Notes: a model not told the origin generated them from the letters alone. DNA of 64,000 nt from Oleidesulfovibrio alaskensis DSM 16109 (GCF_000482745.1 NZ_AXWQ01000007.1:1-64000); one strand, 5' to 3'. Positions 1 through 8,208 are shown, counted from the stretch's first letter. A program made the numbers and translations.

Positions 1-95
1 CCGTTCCCGTTCCCGTTCCCGTTCCCGTTCCCGTTCCCGTTCCCGTTCCCGTTCCCGTTCCCGTTCCCGTTCCCGTTCCCGTTCCCGTTCCCGTT
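1..95. repeat. Hexanucleotide microsatellite (CCGTTC)n
   Basis: Fifteen perfect copies of CCGTTC plus a partial copy, starting at the first base, so the array continues outside the window. A 6-bp unit does not shift frame when it gains or loses copies. All three plus-strand frames stay open through the array and for 50 or more bases after it, so it could be the 3' end of a gene coding a two-residue repeat such as Val-Pro or Pro-Phe. No gene was confirmed. Confidence 0.95.
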
Positions 96-134
96 GCGGC
101 AGTGCTTTTTACGGTTGCCTGCGGCCGGATTTGT

Positions 135-190
135 GCCTGAATAGTTGCGCCTGAATAGCTGCGTGTGAAGAGCTGTACCTGAAGAGTTGC
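135..190. repeat. Four 14-bp degenerate tandem repeats
   Basis: Four consecutive 14-bp units: GCCTGAATAGTTGC, GCCTGAATAGCTGC, GTGTGAAGAGCTGT and ACCTGAAGAGTTGC. The shared pattern is NCCTGAAKAGYTGC. It lies 40 bp after the hexamer array in a stretch without a recognisable gene. Confidence 0.85.
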
Positions 191-221
191 GGCCGGAAAA
201 TGTGGGTCCGGTACGGCAGGC

Positions 222-251
222 GAAAAAAAAGCCCGTGCATAGGCACGGGCT
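222..251 (-). terminator. Intrinsic terminator of the PACE efflux gene
   Basis: Perfect 9-bp stem AGCCCGTGC/GCACGGGCT (230-238 with 243-251) with a 4-nt loop. Read on the minus strand it is followed by a run of eight T. It lies 25 bp past the stop of the minus-strand gene ending at 276. Confidence 0.85.
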
Positions 252-275
252 GTCGGGCAGCGTGTACAGGGTCCG

Positions 276-719
276 CTAGCTGGTCTGTTCAGCCGGCACA
301 GGGTGCTGCGGCAGCGGAAAAACCGTGTCGTACGTCAGATTGAAAAGAAAAGCGTACACAGGGATACCCACCAGAAAACCGGCATCGTAGATGATGGCTT
401 CGATAAAGGTGAAATTGAGCCACCACATGATGACGGGAATGGTGAGCGCCGCGAACAGCAGTTCAAAGCATACAGCGTGAACGGCACGGGTGATGAAAGG
501 ACGCGGCAGCAGGGGTTTGCCCAGTGCCAGCAGTATTTTGTCGAACATCACGTTGTAGGCGAAGTTGGATCCCATCGCCAGCATGCTCATAATCACGCTC
601 AACCCGCCGATTTTCTGTACGGAAACACCGAGCAGCGGGGGGAGAATGAGAATGAGCAGAACCATGAGAACTGCTTCAAACAGCAGGGTATGACGAATTC
701 GATCCATGCGTGTGCGCAT
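276..719 (-). CDS. PACE-family (AceI-like) small-molecule efflux transporter
   Basis: A 147-residue inner-membrane protein with four hydrophobic helices in two similar halves. Each half opens with the family signature of Arg, His and Phe-Glu (RIRHTLLFE near the N-terminus, RAVHAVCFEL about residue 78). This tandem arrangement is that of the proteobacterial antimicrobial compound efflux (PACE) family, whose characterised members export chlorhexidine and other cationic biocides or polyamines using the proton gradient. The start at 719 is chosen because GGAGG (725-729) is well placed; an in-frame ATG at 737 has no such site. It is divergent from a LysR gene, as aceI is from aceR in Acinetobacter, so local LysR control is likely. 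The actual substrate is unknown. Confidence 0.85.
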   Translation of the reverse strand: MRTRMDRIRHTLLFEAVLMVLLILILPPLLGVSVQKIGGLSVIMSMLAMGSNFAYNVMFDKILLALGKPLLPRPFITRAVHAVCFELLFAALTIPVIMWWLNFTFIEAIIYDAGFLVGIPVYAFLFNLTYDTVFPLPQHPVPAEQTS

Positions 720-912
720 TTTGACCTCCGGACACAAAAATACAGGGCAACGGGGCCTGCCGGAATTCTTCAGTTTCGGGAGAAAGTCTGATCAGGAGTT
801 TCCTGTCCGCATGGCATAGCCATGTACGGGGACCGGACGGGAAATCAGGGCAGATCAGAACGAAACAGCGATGAATACCGGCAGTGCCGCTTGCCCAGAA
901 TGTGGGTATGAA

Positions 913-964
913 CTATCACATTGAGTGAGGGTGTAAAGATAGAGTCTATCTAATTTTGTGATAG
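913..964. promoter_or_regulatory. Nested palindromes between the PACE gene and lysR
   Basis: An outer inverted repeat CTATCACA (913-920) / TGTGATAG (957-964) encloses a perfect 15-bp palindrome AGATAGA-G-TCTATCT (937-951). The inner one fits the loose ATC-N9-GAT / T-N11-A architecture of LysR-type sites. The block sits directly upstream of the lysR start and in the divergent promoter region, so autoregulation plus control of the efflux gene is a reasonable inference. Confidence 0.6.
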
Positions 965-978
965 AAAATGGAGGCGAC

Positions 979-1863
979 GTGTTTTCTCTTGATCAGCTTG
1001 AGGCTTTCCGCGCGGCGGCGGAAACCGGTTCTTTTTCCGCTGCGGCCCGCAGACTGGGCAAGGTGCAGTCTGCCGTCAGCACCGCGGTGTCCAATCTGGA
1101 AATCGATCTGGGGGTAGAGCTTTTTGACCGCAGGGGGCACAAGGCGGTGCTTACTCCGGCGGGAGAAACTCTGCTGCGTGAGGCGTGGACCGTACTGGGC
1201 GAATGCGACCGTCTGCTGGAACGTGCCGTGGCCATTGCCGGCGGTGAAGAGGCCAGACTGAGTCTGGCTGTGGACGACGCCGTGCCGGTGGACTGGTTTG
1301 TGGACGTGCTGGCGGCCTTTGGCGAGCGTTTTCCTTTTGTGCAGCTGGAAACCTATTACGGCGCCATGGGCGATGTGGCCCAGATGGTGGGCGAAGGACG
1401 CGCCGATCTGGGCATTGTGATGCCGGTCAGCGGCACTCCGGCCGCCATAGATGCCGTACTGGTGGGGCATATGCCTTATGTGCCGGTGGCGGCAGCGCAT
1501 CATCCTCTTGCCGCACTGCCTGCGGTGGGGCGGCGTGACCTTATGCGCTACCGGCACATTGTTGTTGCCAGCCGTACAGGTGACAGAGAGCCCGACTGGG
1601 CGGGGCACGGCGGGCCGGTGTGGTTGCAGGAATCCACATATGCCACATTGCAGCTGGTGTTGCGGCATGCGGGCTGGGCGTCGCTGCCGGGCCATCTGGT
1701 GGACAGGCACGTGCGCGCAGGACGGCTTGTGGTGCTGCCGCTTGATTTTCATGCGGTGAAGTTTGCGGCTCCGGTGTTTGTGGTCCGGCGTCCGGGAGCG
1801 GCACAGGGCGTTGCCGGTATATGGCTGCGCAAGGAACTGGAAGGGCTGCGGCTTGAAGAGTAA
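979..1863 (+). CDS. LysR-family transcriptional regulator
   Basis: A 294-residue DNA-binding regulator. The N-terminal winged helix-turn-helix is typical (LDQLEAFRAAAETGSFSAAA, then RLGKVQSAVSTAVSNLE), followed by a periplasmic-binding-like effector domain. The GTG at 979 is preferred because GGAGG (970-974) lies 4 nt before it; the GTG at 958 is in frame but has no comparable site. It is transcribed divergently from the PACE efflux gene and is probably its activator, by analogy with AceR/AceI. Nested palindromes lie directly upstream. It converges on the fliI operon without an evident strong terminator between them. Confidence 0.9.
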   Translation: MFSLDQLEAFRAAAETGSFSAAARRLGKVQSAVSTAVSNLEIDLGVELFDRRGHKAVLTPAGETLLREAWTVLGECDRLLERAVAIAGGEEARLSLAVDDAVPVDWFVDVLAAFGERFPFVQLETYYGAMGDVAQMVGEGRADLGIVMPVSGTPAAIDAVLVGHMPYVPVAAAHHPLAALPAVGRRDLMRYRHIVVASRTGDREPDWAGHGGPVWLQESTYATLQLVLRHAGWASLPGHLVDRHVRAGRLVVLPLDFHAVKFAAPVFVVRRPGAAQGVAGIWLRKELEGLRLEE

Positions 1864-1883
1864 GTCTGCGCGCAAGGGGCAGC

Positions 1884-1955
1884 GCAAGTGCGCCCGCAAG
1901 TGCCCGGGCGAGTGCGCCCGTGAGTGATCGGGCAAGTGCGCCCGCGGGTGCTCGG
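1884..1955. repeat. Six 12-bp (three 24-bp) degenerate tandem repeats
   Basis: Six contiguous 12-mers: GCAAGTGCGCCC, GCAAGTGCCCGG, GCGAGTGCGCCC, GTGAGTGATCGG, GCAAGTGCGCCC and GCGGGTGCTCGG. Ends alternate between GCCC and CGG, giving a 24-bp higher-order unit. The array sits between the convergent ends of lysR and fliI, where fliJ often lies in other flagellar operons. No coding sense is evident. Confidence 0.85.
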
Positions 1956-2032
1956 GCGGATGTGTACAGGCTGCACAGTCATGGCATAACGCAAGCATGC
2001 AGTCCGTGCTGAGCATGCGCAGACGGCGCGGG

Positions 2033-3403
2033 TTATGATGCTGCCGCGGGCTGGCCTGCCAGCTCCAGCATCTGGGCATAGCAGGCGTCAATGGCCTGCT
2101 TGTCCTGCACCTGCTGCTGCAGAAACTGGTTGATGCGCGGTACCATGCCGATGGCCTGATCAATGTCCGGATTGGAACCCTGTGCGTAGGCACCGATGTT
2201 GATCATGTCTTCGACCTTGCGGAAAGTGGCCAGATGACGCGTGAGGGTGCGGCCTGCGGCGATGACTTCCTGAGGGCAGATGTCGGTACGCAGACGGCTG
2301 ATGGAGCGGAGCACATCAATGGCCGGATAGTGCCCCATGTCCGCCAGATCGCGGGTGAGCACAATGTGCCCGTCCAGAATGGAACGCACCGCGTCTGCTA
2401 TGGGTTCGTTGAAGTCGTCGCCGTCAACCAGCACTGTGTAGATGCCGGTGATGGTGCCGTGCCGGTTTCTTCCGGCACGTTCGAGCAGCTTGGGCAGCTG
2501 GGCGAAGACGGTGGGGGTGTAGCCTTTTGTGGTGGGCGGTTCTCCCACGGCCAGTCCCACTTCACGCGCAGCCATGGCAAAACGTGTTACGGAATCCATC
2601 ATCAGCAGCACGTCTTTACCCTGATCGCGGAAAAATTCCGCCACGGCTGTGGCGGCGTAGGCTGCGCGCATGCGCACCAGCGGCGACTGGTCACTGGTGG
2701 CAATGATGAGCACCGAGCGTGCCATGCCCTCAGGACCAAGATCTTTTTCCATAAATTCGACAACTTCGCGGCCACGTTCGCCAATGAGGGCAATGACGTT
2801 GACATCAGCCGATGTGTAACGGGCCATCATGCCCATCAGGGTTGATTTGCCGACGCCAGAACCGGCCATGATGCCGACACGCTGGCCTTTGCCGAGTGTT
2901 ATCAGGCTGTTGATGCAGCGCACGCCCACATCAAGGGGTTCGTCTATGCGCGGCCGCGAAAGCGGATTGGGTGGCTGTGCATAAATGGGGTTGTGTCCGG
3001 CCACCGGCGGCATGGTGCTGCCGTCCATCGGTGCCCCGAAAGCATCGAACGCCCGCCCCAGCATGGATTCGCCCACAGGAAACAACGGCGGCATGCTGGT
3101 GTTGCGTATGAGGCTGCCCGACTGTACGCCGCGCATGTCACCGTACGGCATGAACAGAATATTGCCGTCGCGGAAGCCTACGACTTCCGCAGGCAGCGGG
3201 GCGGAACCGTCTTCCGGAATGATGTGGCACACGGCGCCCAGAGGCGCTTTTACACCGCAGCCTTCGGCCACAAGGCCGACAATCTTGTTTACCTTGCCGT
3301 AGGTGTCCACCAGTTGCACATCGTGCAGAAGTTCAAGACAGGCTTTGGGGTGCATGAATCTGTTCCGGAAAAAAAGATGTATGCCGACCGCACGGCGGGT
3401 CAC
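2033..3403 (-). CDS. fliI: FliI, flagellar export ATPase
   Basis: A 456-residue F1-beta-like ATPase of the flagellar type III export apparatus. It works with FliH (and FliJ) at the cytoplasmic face of the basal body to unload chaperone-substrate complexes. Visible motifs are the Walker A loop AGSGVGKST (about residues 180-188), the catalytic Glu in GERGREV (about 209) and the Walker B segment VLLMMDSVTRFA. The start at 3403 forms an ATGA overlap with the fliH stop, implying translational coupling. It is the last gene of the operon. No fliJ follows; a degenerate repeat tract occupies the next stretch. Confidence 0.97.
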   Translation of the reverse strand: MTRRAVGIHLFFRNRFMHPKACLELLHDVQLVDTYGKVNKIVGLVAEGCGVKAPLGAVCHIIPEDGSAPLPAEVVGFRDGNILFMPYGDMRGVQSGSLIRNTSMPPLFPVGESMLGRAFDAFGAPMDGSTMPPVAGHNPIYAQPPNPLSRPRIDEPLDVGVRCINSLITLGKGQRVGIMAGSGVGKSTLMGMMARYTSADVNVIALIGERGREVVEFMEKDLGPEGMARSVLIIATSDQSPLVRMRAAYAATAVAEFFRDQGKDVLLMMDSVTRFAMAAREVGLAVGEPPTTKGYTPTVFAQLPKLLERAGRNRHGTITGIYTVLVDGDDFNEPIADAVRSILDGHIVLTRDLADMGHYPAIDVLRSISRLRTDICPQEVIAAGRTLTRHLATFRKVEDMINIGAYAQGSNPDIDQAIGMVPRINQFLQQQVQDKQAIDACYAQMLELAGQPAAAS

Positions 3404-4140
3404 GCCTGACCGGGGTCGTCCGCGGGCAGTTCCAGCTGCGAGAGTATTTCATCCACAACGGCAAGCCTGCTTTCCACTGTGCAGTTTGCCATGCCTTCGT
3501 TGTTGTCGATGACCAGTCCGCCGGGCTGAACGGAATCGTCGGGCTTCACAGTCCAGCGTTCCAGTTCCGCCATGCGCTCCTTGGCGGTGCCCACAATATC
3601 CTCCACCGCGGGGGTGTCTTCCGGATTGCAGCGGATAACCAGCACGCGGCGCGAATCAAGAGCTTCGGCAGCTTTTGTGAACATGGCCTCAAGCACGGCT
3701 TCGCGCTGCTGCGAAAGCTGCATGGCGACGCTGCGCTGTACACAGGCACGCAACAGGGTGACAAGATCCTGACGCCATGCGTTGAATACGGAAGTGCACT
3801 GGGCCTGAATGGCTCCCAGCACGGCGGAAACCGAATCGCCCATGGTTGCGCGGAACTCTTCCAGTTCCTGCTGTGCCTGTTCTATGCCCTGCTGGTATCC
3901 CTGCCGCCGGGCTTCTTCACGCAGCCGTGCAGCGTCGGAATGTGCTGTTTCCAGTATGATGCGCGCTTTCTCTTCCGCGCGGGCGCGAACACGGGCAAGA
4001 TATTCCGCTTCGGTATCTTCGTCCCAGCGCGGAGAATTGCGCCCGCTTTCCAGCTGGCTCAGGGTGCGTTCTCTCATGGAGCCCGGCCCCATATATATGG
4101 TGCCCCAGCGTTTTGCCGGTGATTCGTCAGATGAAGACAT
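3400..4140 (-). CDS. fliH: FliH, flagellar export ATPase regulator
   Basis: A 246-residue soluble protein between fliG and fliI, in the standard place of FliH, the stator-like partner that holds and restrains FliI. The N-terminal third is charged. The middle is a long, Ala/Glu/Arg-rich helix (about residues 45-100, with ARARAEEKARI and RLREEARRQGYQQG) like the coiled-coil stalk of FliH/V-ATPase E subunits. The C-terminal globular part contains VLVIRCNPED and the conserved-looking PGGLVIDNNEG. It overlaps fliG by 14 bp and fliI by 4 bp. Confidence 0.92.
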   Translation of the reverse strand: MSSSDESPAKRWGTIYMGPGSMRERTLSQLESGRNSPRWDEDTEAEYLARVRARAEEKARIILETAHSDAARLREEARRQGYQQGIEQAQQELEEFRATMGDSVSAVLGAIQAQCTSVFNAWRQDLVTLLRACVQRSVAMQLSQQREAVLEAMFTKAAEALDSRRVLVIRCNPEDTPAVEDIVGTAKERMAELERWTVKPDDSVQPGGLVIDNNEGMANCTVESRLAVVDEILSQLELPADDPGQA

Positions 4141-5128
4141 CTCCGCCTCCGCGTCCGATGGCTATACGGCCTTCCGTCTCCAGCCTGCGCACGGTTTTCA
4201 CTATGTTCTGCTGTGCGCCTTCCACATCGGCAAGGCGGGTGGGGCCCATGATTTCCAGATCTTCTCTGATCATGGTGGCCGCGCGTTCCGACATGTTCTT
4301 GAAGAATTTTTCCTTCAGGTCGTCGGAGGCGCCGCGCAGAGCCATGGTCATGTCCTCGTTGGATATTTCCTTCATCAGTTCGCGGATGGCTCTGTCGTCC
4401 AGCGAATTGACATCCTCGAACACGAACATGAGGTTGCGGATATCTTCTGCCATCTGGGAGGATTCTTCCTCGATTTCCGAAAGCACTTCTTCTTCCGTGG
4501 CACGGTCCACGGCGTTGAGTATTTCGGCAACGGACTGGACACCGCCCACTTTTTTGCCTTCTTTGCCGCCCATGGCGATAAGCTGGGTCTGCAGCACCTT
4601 GTCCACTTCCATCAGCATGTCTTCGGGCACTGCTTCCAGTTTGGCAAGGCGCATCAGCACTTCGGGGCGCACACCTGCCGGCAGGTTGCTGATAAGCTCG
4701 GCGGCCTGTTCGGCATGCAGGTGTCCCAGAATGAGCGCCAGCGTCTGCGGGTGTTCGTTGCGCAGTATCTGAGCCAGAATACGCGGGCTGACGTTTTCCA
4801 GTTCTCTGAAAGGAGCCGGGCCGGTATCCAGCGACAGCGCGTCCATGATGTACTTGGCCGTATCGCTGTCGAGGTTTTTCATCAGCATGCGTTTTACCGC
4901 GTCTTCGCCGCCCATTATCAGCTCCTTGCCGGTGACAAGGGCGTAATGGAATTCGCGCAGCACCTCTTCAACCTCTTCCTTGGGCACGGTGTCCAGTTCG
5001 ACCATGGCCTTGGATATGGCCGTGATCTCAGACCGGTCCAGCCTTTTGAAGACTTCAGAGGTGAACTTGTCCCCCATGGCAAGGAGGAGAATCGCGGTCT
5101 TACGGGGACCCTTAAGCTGCTCCGCCAA
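4127..5128 (-). CDS. fliG: FliG, flagellar motor switch protein
   Basis: A 333-residue rotor protein that joins the MS-ring (FliF) to FliM and carries the charged torque helix facing the stator. Sequence hallmarks are GPRKTAILLLAMG at the N-terminus, EHPQTLALILGHL in the middle domain, and the C-terminal charged region (DDRAIRELMKE, LKEKFFKNMSERA). Length matches the family. It overlaps fliF by 17 bp and fliH by 14 bp, so all four genes are probably translated from one message. Confidence 0.97.
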   Translation of the reverse strand: MAEQLKGPRKTAILLLAMGDKFTSEVFKRLDRSEITAISKAMVELDTVPKEEVEEVLREFHYALVTGKELIMGGEDAVKRMLMKNLDSDTAKYIMDALSLDTGPAPFRELENVSPRILAQILRNEHPQTLALILGHLHAEQAAELISNLPAGVRPEVLMRLAKLEAVPEDMLMEVDKVLQTQLIAMGGKEGKKVGGVQSVAEILNAVDRATEEEVLSEIEEESSQMAEDIRNLMFVFEDVNSLDDRAIRELMKEISNEDMTMALRGASDDLKEKFFKNMSERAATMIREDLEIMGPTRLADVEGAQQNIVKTVRRLETEGRIAIGRGGGDVFI

Positions 5129-6731
5129 CTTTGGCTCCTTCGCTGTCCTTCAGCCAGCTTTTCAGAATACCCACTGCCTGTTCCATGTTCTGTTCGGAAA
5201 GCTGCAGCGCATGGGCTTTGATATCGTCGATTTTTTTCAGGGCGTCCATGGCGTCCATGTCTTCTTCGCCCTCGATAAGGGCCAGACGCTCTTCGCCGGT
5301 GGGCAGACCTTCCAGGCCTTCGACCACTTCACCTTCGACCTTGGGCCGTATGAGGGCCAGAACCACGGGCCGCACCACCATGACGAGGAAGAGGAAGACC
5401 AGCAGCGCGTTCAGCAGGGGTTTACCCAGTCGCAGCGCGTAGTCCATGATGACTTCGGCCAGCGACATGTAGGTGTCGGCTTCCGGCCCGCCAAAGGATA
5501 TGCTGCTGACTTCCAGCACATCGCCGCGGGCACGGTCGAACCCGACGGCACTGGCCACCAGCTGGCGGATGCGCGCCACCTCTTCGTCGCTGCGCGGCAC
5601 ATATGTCCATTCGCCCGTTTCTTCGTTCTTTTCATACGTGCCGTCGACGATAACCGCAACACTCAGCCGGTCAAGCTGCCCCACGGGAGCGATGATATTC
5701 TGTTCTTCTTCGTTTATTTCGTAGTTGGTGTTGCGGGTTTCACGGTTGGAGTCTTCCGTGCTGGTGCCGCCGGACATGCCGTCGCCGCGGAAGTTCGCTT
5801 CCGGCACGCCGGCATTGACGTTTGACGTGCCTTTGCGGGCCTCTTCGGTACGTATTTCGCTGCGTACCACAGAGCTTTCGGGGTCAAACAGCTTTTTGCG
5901 GATGGTTTTCTGCGAAAAATCAAGATCGGCATTGACCTTGGCAATGACTTTGCCCGGGCCGATGACAGGGTAGAGCAGCTCTTCGATCCGGCGTTCGAAA
6001 TTCTGCTGCATGGTCAGCTTGTGTTCCAGCTGGGTGGAGGTCATGCCGTCAAGCGACTGTTCGTCTTTGGGGTAGTACAGAATCTTGCCCGAAGTGTCCG
6101 CCACGGAAATTTTGCCCTGGTCCAGCCCTTCCACAGACATGGTGACCAGATTGACGACGGCCTGCACGTCCTTTTCGTCCATCTTTTTGCCGTCCTGCAG
6201 CTTCAGCACCACAGAAGCGGAAGGCTGCATCTGCTCTTCGATGAACAGGCTGCGGTGCGGAATGACCAGATGCACGCGGGCGCTCTCCACAGCGGGAAAT
6301 TCAGCTATGGTACGCGAAAGCTCGCCCTGCAGGGCGCGCTGGTAATTGATTTTCTGAACAAAATCAGTCTGACCGACCTTGATCTGGTCAAAAATTTCAA
6401 AGCCGACACCCTGTCCCACCACTGAACCTTCACCGGCAACCATAAGCCGCATGTCGTACACGCGGTCGGCGGGTACCATTATGGTGCTGCCGCCGTTATC
6501 CAGCCGGTACCTGACCTTCTGCGCCTGCAGCACGGTGACCACCCTGTTGGCGTCTTCCGGGGTAAGCTTGGAATACAGCACCCTGTAGTCGGGCTGATTT
6601 ATCCAGAAGATAAGGCCGAAAAATATGCCCACCACGACCACAGTCAGGCCGACGATGAACACCCGCTGCGACATGCTGATGCGGGTCCAGAAAGTTTTTG
6701 CCTTATCCACGGCGGAATTGAGCGCGGTCAT
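5112..6731 (-). CDS. fliF: FliF, flagellar MS-ring protein
   Basis: A 539-residue integral membrane protein forming the MS-ring base of the flagellum. An N-terminal transmembrane helix (about residues 23-45) is followed by ring-building motifs (DYRVLYSKLTPEDANRVV, the YQRALQGELSRTI segment and ESARVHLVIP). A second transmembrane helix lies about residue 445-465 (LLNALLVFLFLVMVVRPVV), and the cytoplasmic tail binds FliG. It lies between fliE and fliG as usual, 40 bp after fliE. Confidence 0.97.
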   Translation of the reverse strand: MTALNSAVDKAKTFWTRISMSQRVFIVGLTVVVVGIFFGLIFWINQPDYRVLYSKLTPEDANRVVTVLQAQKVRYRLDNGGSTIMVPADRVYDMRLMVAGEGSVVGQGVGFEIFDQIKVGQTDFVQKINYQRALQGELSRTIAEFPAVESARVHLVIPHRSLFIEEQMQPSASVVLKLQDGKKMDEKDVQAVVNLVTMSVEGLDQGKISVADTSGKILYYPKDEQSLDGMTSTQLEHKLTMQQNFERRIEELLYPVIGPGKVIAKVNADLDFSQKTIRKKLFDPESSVVRSEIRTEEARKGTSNVNAGVPEANFRGDGMSGGTSTEDSNRETRNTNYEINEEEQNIIAPVGQLDRLSVAVIVDGTYEKNEETGEWTYVPRSDEEVARIRQLVASAVGFDRARGDVLEVSSISFGGPEADTYMSLAEVIMDYALRLGKPLLNALLVFLFLVMVVRPVVLALIRPKVEGEVVEGLEGLPTGEERLALIEGEEDMDAMDALKKIDDIKAHALQLSEQNMEQAVGILKSWLKDSEGAKVGGAA

Positions 6732-6771
6732 GTGTTTCTCCGGAAAAATAAGTAGCGGGAATCAGCCGGTT

Positions 6772-7101
6772 TTAGAACTGCATTTTGCTCAGTTCGCGGT
6801 ACGCTTCCATCACTTTGTTGCGTACTGCGGATGTCATTTTTACGGCAACACTGGCCTTTTGCAGCGTTATCATCAGTTCGTGCACGTTCTGTGTTTCGCC
6901 GGAGGCGAACGACTGGATCATGGTGCTTTTTTCACTCTGCATGTCGTTCACTTTTTTTACCGACGAGTTGATGGTGTCGCTGAAGGAGCGCTCCACTCTC
7001 GGTTCCGGCGTCAGTTTGCCCGACTGGATGCTGCGTTCTGCCTTGGTAAAGTTTGACAGCGCGTTGCTGTAGGCCTTCAGGCCGATACTCTGAATGGTCA
7101 T
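6772..7101 (-). CDS. fliE: FliE, hook-basal body junction protein
   Basis: A 109-residue periplasmic rod/MS-ring adaptor. The C-terminal half (ANEVHELMIT-type segment VHELMITLQKASVAVKMTS and VRNKVMEAYRELSKMQF) is the conserved FliE signature. Position between flgC and fliF and length fit the family. It is spaced 15 bp from flgC. Confidence 0.95.
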   Translation of the reverse strand: MTIQSIGLKAYSNALSNFTKAERSIQSGKLTPEPRVERSFSDTINSSVKKVNDMQSEKSTMIQSFASGETQNVHELMITLQKASVAVKMTSAVRNKVMEAYRELSKMQF

Positions 7102-7116
7102 GATGCGTTACCCCGC

Positions 7117-7557
7117 CTATGAACGGCCTATTTCCAGTGCCTTGGTGTACATGCTTTTGACAGCCTCGATGGTGGACACGCTGGCCTGATACCCGCGCTG
7201 CGAGGTCATCAGGTTGGCCATTTCCTCCACCACGTTGATGTCCGGGTATTTAACGTAGCCGTTGGCATCGGCGTCGGGGTGTCCGGGTTCGTACACCTGA
7301 CGGAAAGGGCGGTTGTCGCGCACGATGTGTTGTACGCGCACCCCGCGCAGTTCGCGGTCAAGCGCGCTCTGCATATGCTTGCTGAAGGGGTCGTCCACCT
7401 CTGTGGCAGCCATGACAACGGCCTTGCGGCGGTATGGCCCGCCGCCTATGGTTCTGGTCGTCTTTGCGTTGGCCAGGTTCATGGAGGTTATGTTCATGCT
7501 CGTGCGTTCCGCACTGAGTGCCGATGCGCCGATGTCGAGTGCTGTCATGAAATCCAT
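7117..7557 (-). CDS. flgC: FlgC, flagellar proximal rod protein
   Basis: A 146-residue rod protein exported through the flagellar apparatus. The N-terminal heptad region (ALDIGASALSAERTSMNITSMNLANA) and C-terminal VEEMANLMTSQRGYQASVSTI are diagnostic of the rod/hook axial family. The central VKYPDINVVEEM is specific to FlgC. The start overlaps the flgB stop by one base (TAATG). Confidence 0.97.
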   Translation of the reverse strand: MDFMTALDIGASALSAERTSMNITSMNLANAKTTRTIGGGPYRRKAVVMAATEVDDPFSKHMQSALDRELRGVRVQHIVRDNRPFRQVYEPGHPDADANGYVKYPDINVVEEMANLMTSQRGYQASVSTIEAVKSMYTKALEIGRS

Positions 7558-7967
7558 TATTTCTGCCCTGTCATGATGACGTCTTTAAGGCCCTGAAAGT
7601 TGCCTTTGATGATGGTGGAAAGCGTGTTGTACTGCAGGGTGTTCTTGGCCATCTTGGCCATTTCCTTGTCCAGATCGACCTGATCTTCGCCGTGGACGAC
7701 ACGCGGTCTGAACGCCTTGGTCCATTCCGGGCCGAAAGTCTCGGGGTCAAAGGTCGCCGGTACGTGCTTTTCATGGGTACGGGCTATCTTGCCTTCCGTA
7801 CCCAGCGAAAGTGCTGCCTGCAGGTCTTTTTCAAAGTCCAGTTCGCGGGCCTTGTACCCGGGCGTGCGCACGTTCGCCATATTGCTCATGATGACGTTCT
7901 GGCGCTTGAGCTGCATGTCCATGACCTTGGCGGTCACTTCCATGTGCTGTCCGAAAAGTGTTTTCAT
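7557..7967 (-). CDS. flgB: FlgB, flagellar proximal rod protein
   Basis: A 136-residue first gene of the basal-body operon. The conserved axial motif QNVIMSNMANVRTPGYKARELDF is visible near the N-terminus, with the C-terminal helix LQYNTLSTIIKGNFQGLK. The start at 7967 is chosen over an upstream in-frame ATG at 8024 because GGAGG lies 8 nt before it and homologues begin near here; 8024 also falls next to the -12 element of the promoter. Transcription is probably driven by the sigma-54 site at 8026-8040. Confidence 0.95.
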   Translation of the reverse strand: MKTLFGQHMEVTAKVMDMQLKRQNVIMSNMANVRTPGYKARELDFEKDLQAALSLGTEGKIARTHEKHVPATFDPETFGPEWTKAFRPRVVHGEDQVDLDKEMAKMAKNTLQYNTLSTIIKGNFQGLKDVIMTGQK

Positions 7968-8025
7968 GGTGTCTGCCTCCGATGAAGCCATGCGCCGGAA
8001 AGCCGGACGCTGCCATCTGCACAAA

Positions 8026-8040
8026 GCAAGGTGTGTTCCA
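8026..8040 (-). promoter_or_regulatory. Sigma-54 promoter of the flgB operon
   Basis: On the minus strand the sequence TGGAAC-N5-TTGC matches the -24/-12 consensus TGGCAC-N5-TTGC at nine of ten defined positions, with the invariant GG and GC correctly spaced. It lies about 60 bp upstream of the flgB start. Sigma-54 control of early or middle flagellar operons is common, so an enhancer-binding activator elsewhere is expected. Confidence 0.8.
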
Positions 8041-8193
8041 TGATTGTTAACTGTTTGAAAAATATATTTTAAATATGATTTCTGCGCAGTTTTGCGGCCA
8101 TGGTGTCAATATTTGGTCACTGGTGACCGTCGCCGGCGGCAGAGGGGTTGCTCTTTTGGCGCACGGGGCGTATCTGCCTGTGATTCTGCAGGG

Positions 8194-8208
8194 TGGCACG
8201 GTTCCTGC
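8194..8208 (+). promoter_or_regulatory. Sigma-54-like promoter upstream of the TPR gene
   Basis: TGGCACG-N4-CTGC on the plus strand matches the -24/-12 consensus except for C instead of T at the first base of the -12 box. The leader to the TPR gene start at 8333 would be about 115 nt. The site is divergent from, and about 155 bp away from, the flgB sigma-54 promoter. Confidence 0.55.

Larger units (their letters stand above)
96..275. other. Intergenic stretch with repeats and a terminator
   Basis: Between the hexamer array and the stop of the efflux gene at 276 I see only a four-copy 14-bp repeat (135-190) and a hairpin with a T-tract in the minus direction (230-251). No supported gene is visible. 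Confidence 0.6.

Noticed and set aside
1..95. Possible CRISPR array
   Set aside because: No spacers; a simple 6-bp microsatellite.
946..2193. A 415-codon open frame on the minus strand
   Set aside because: Antisense to lysR and running through the repeat tract and into fliI; His/Pro/Arg-rich chance frame.
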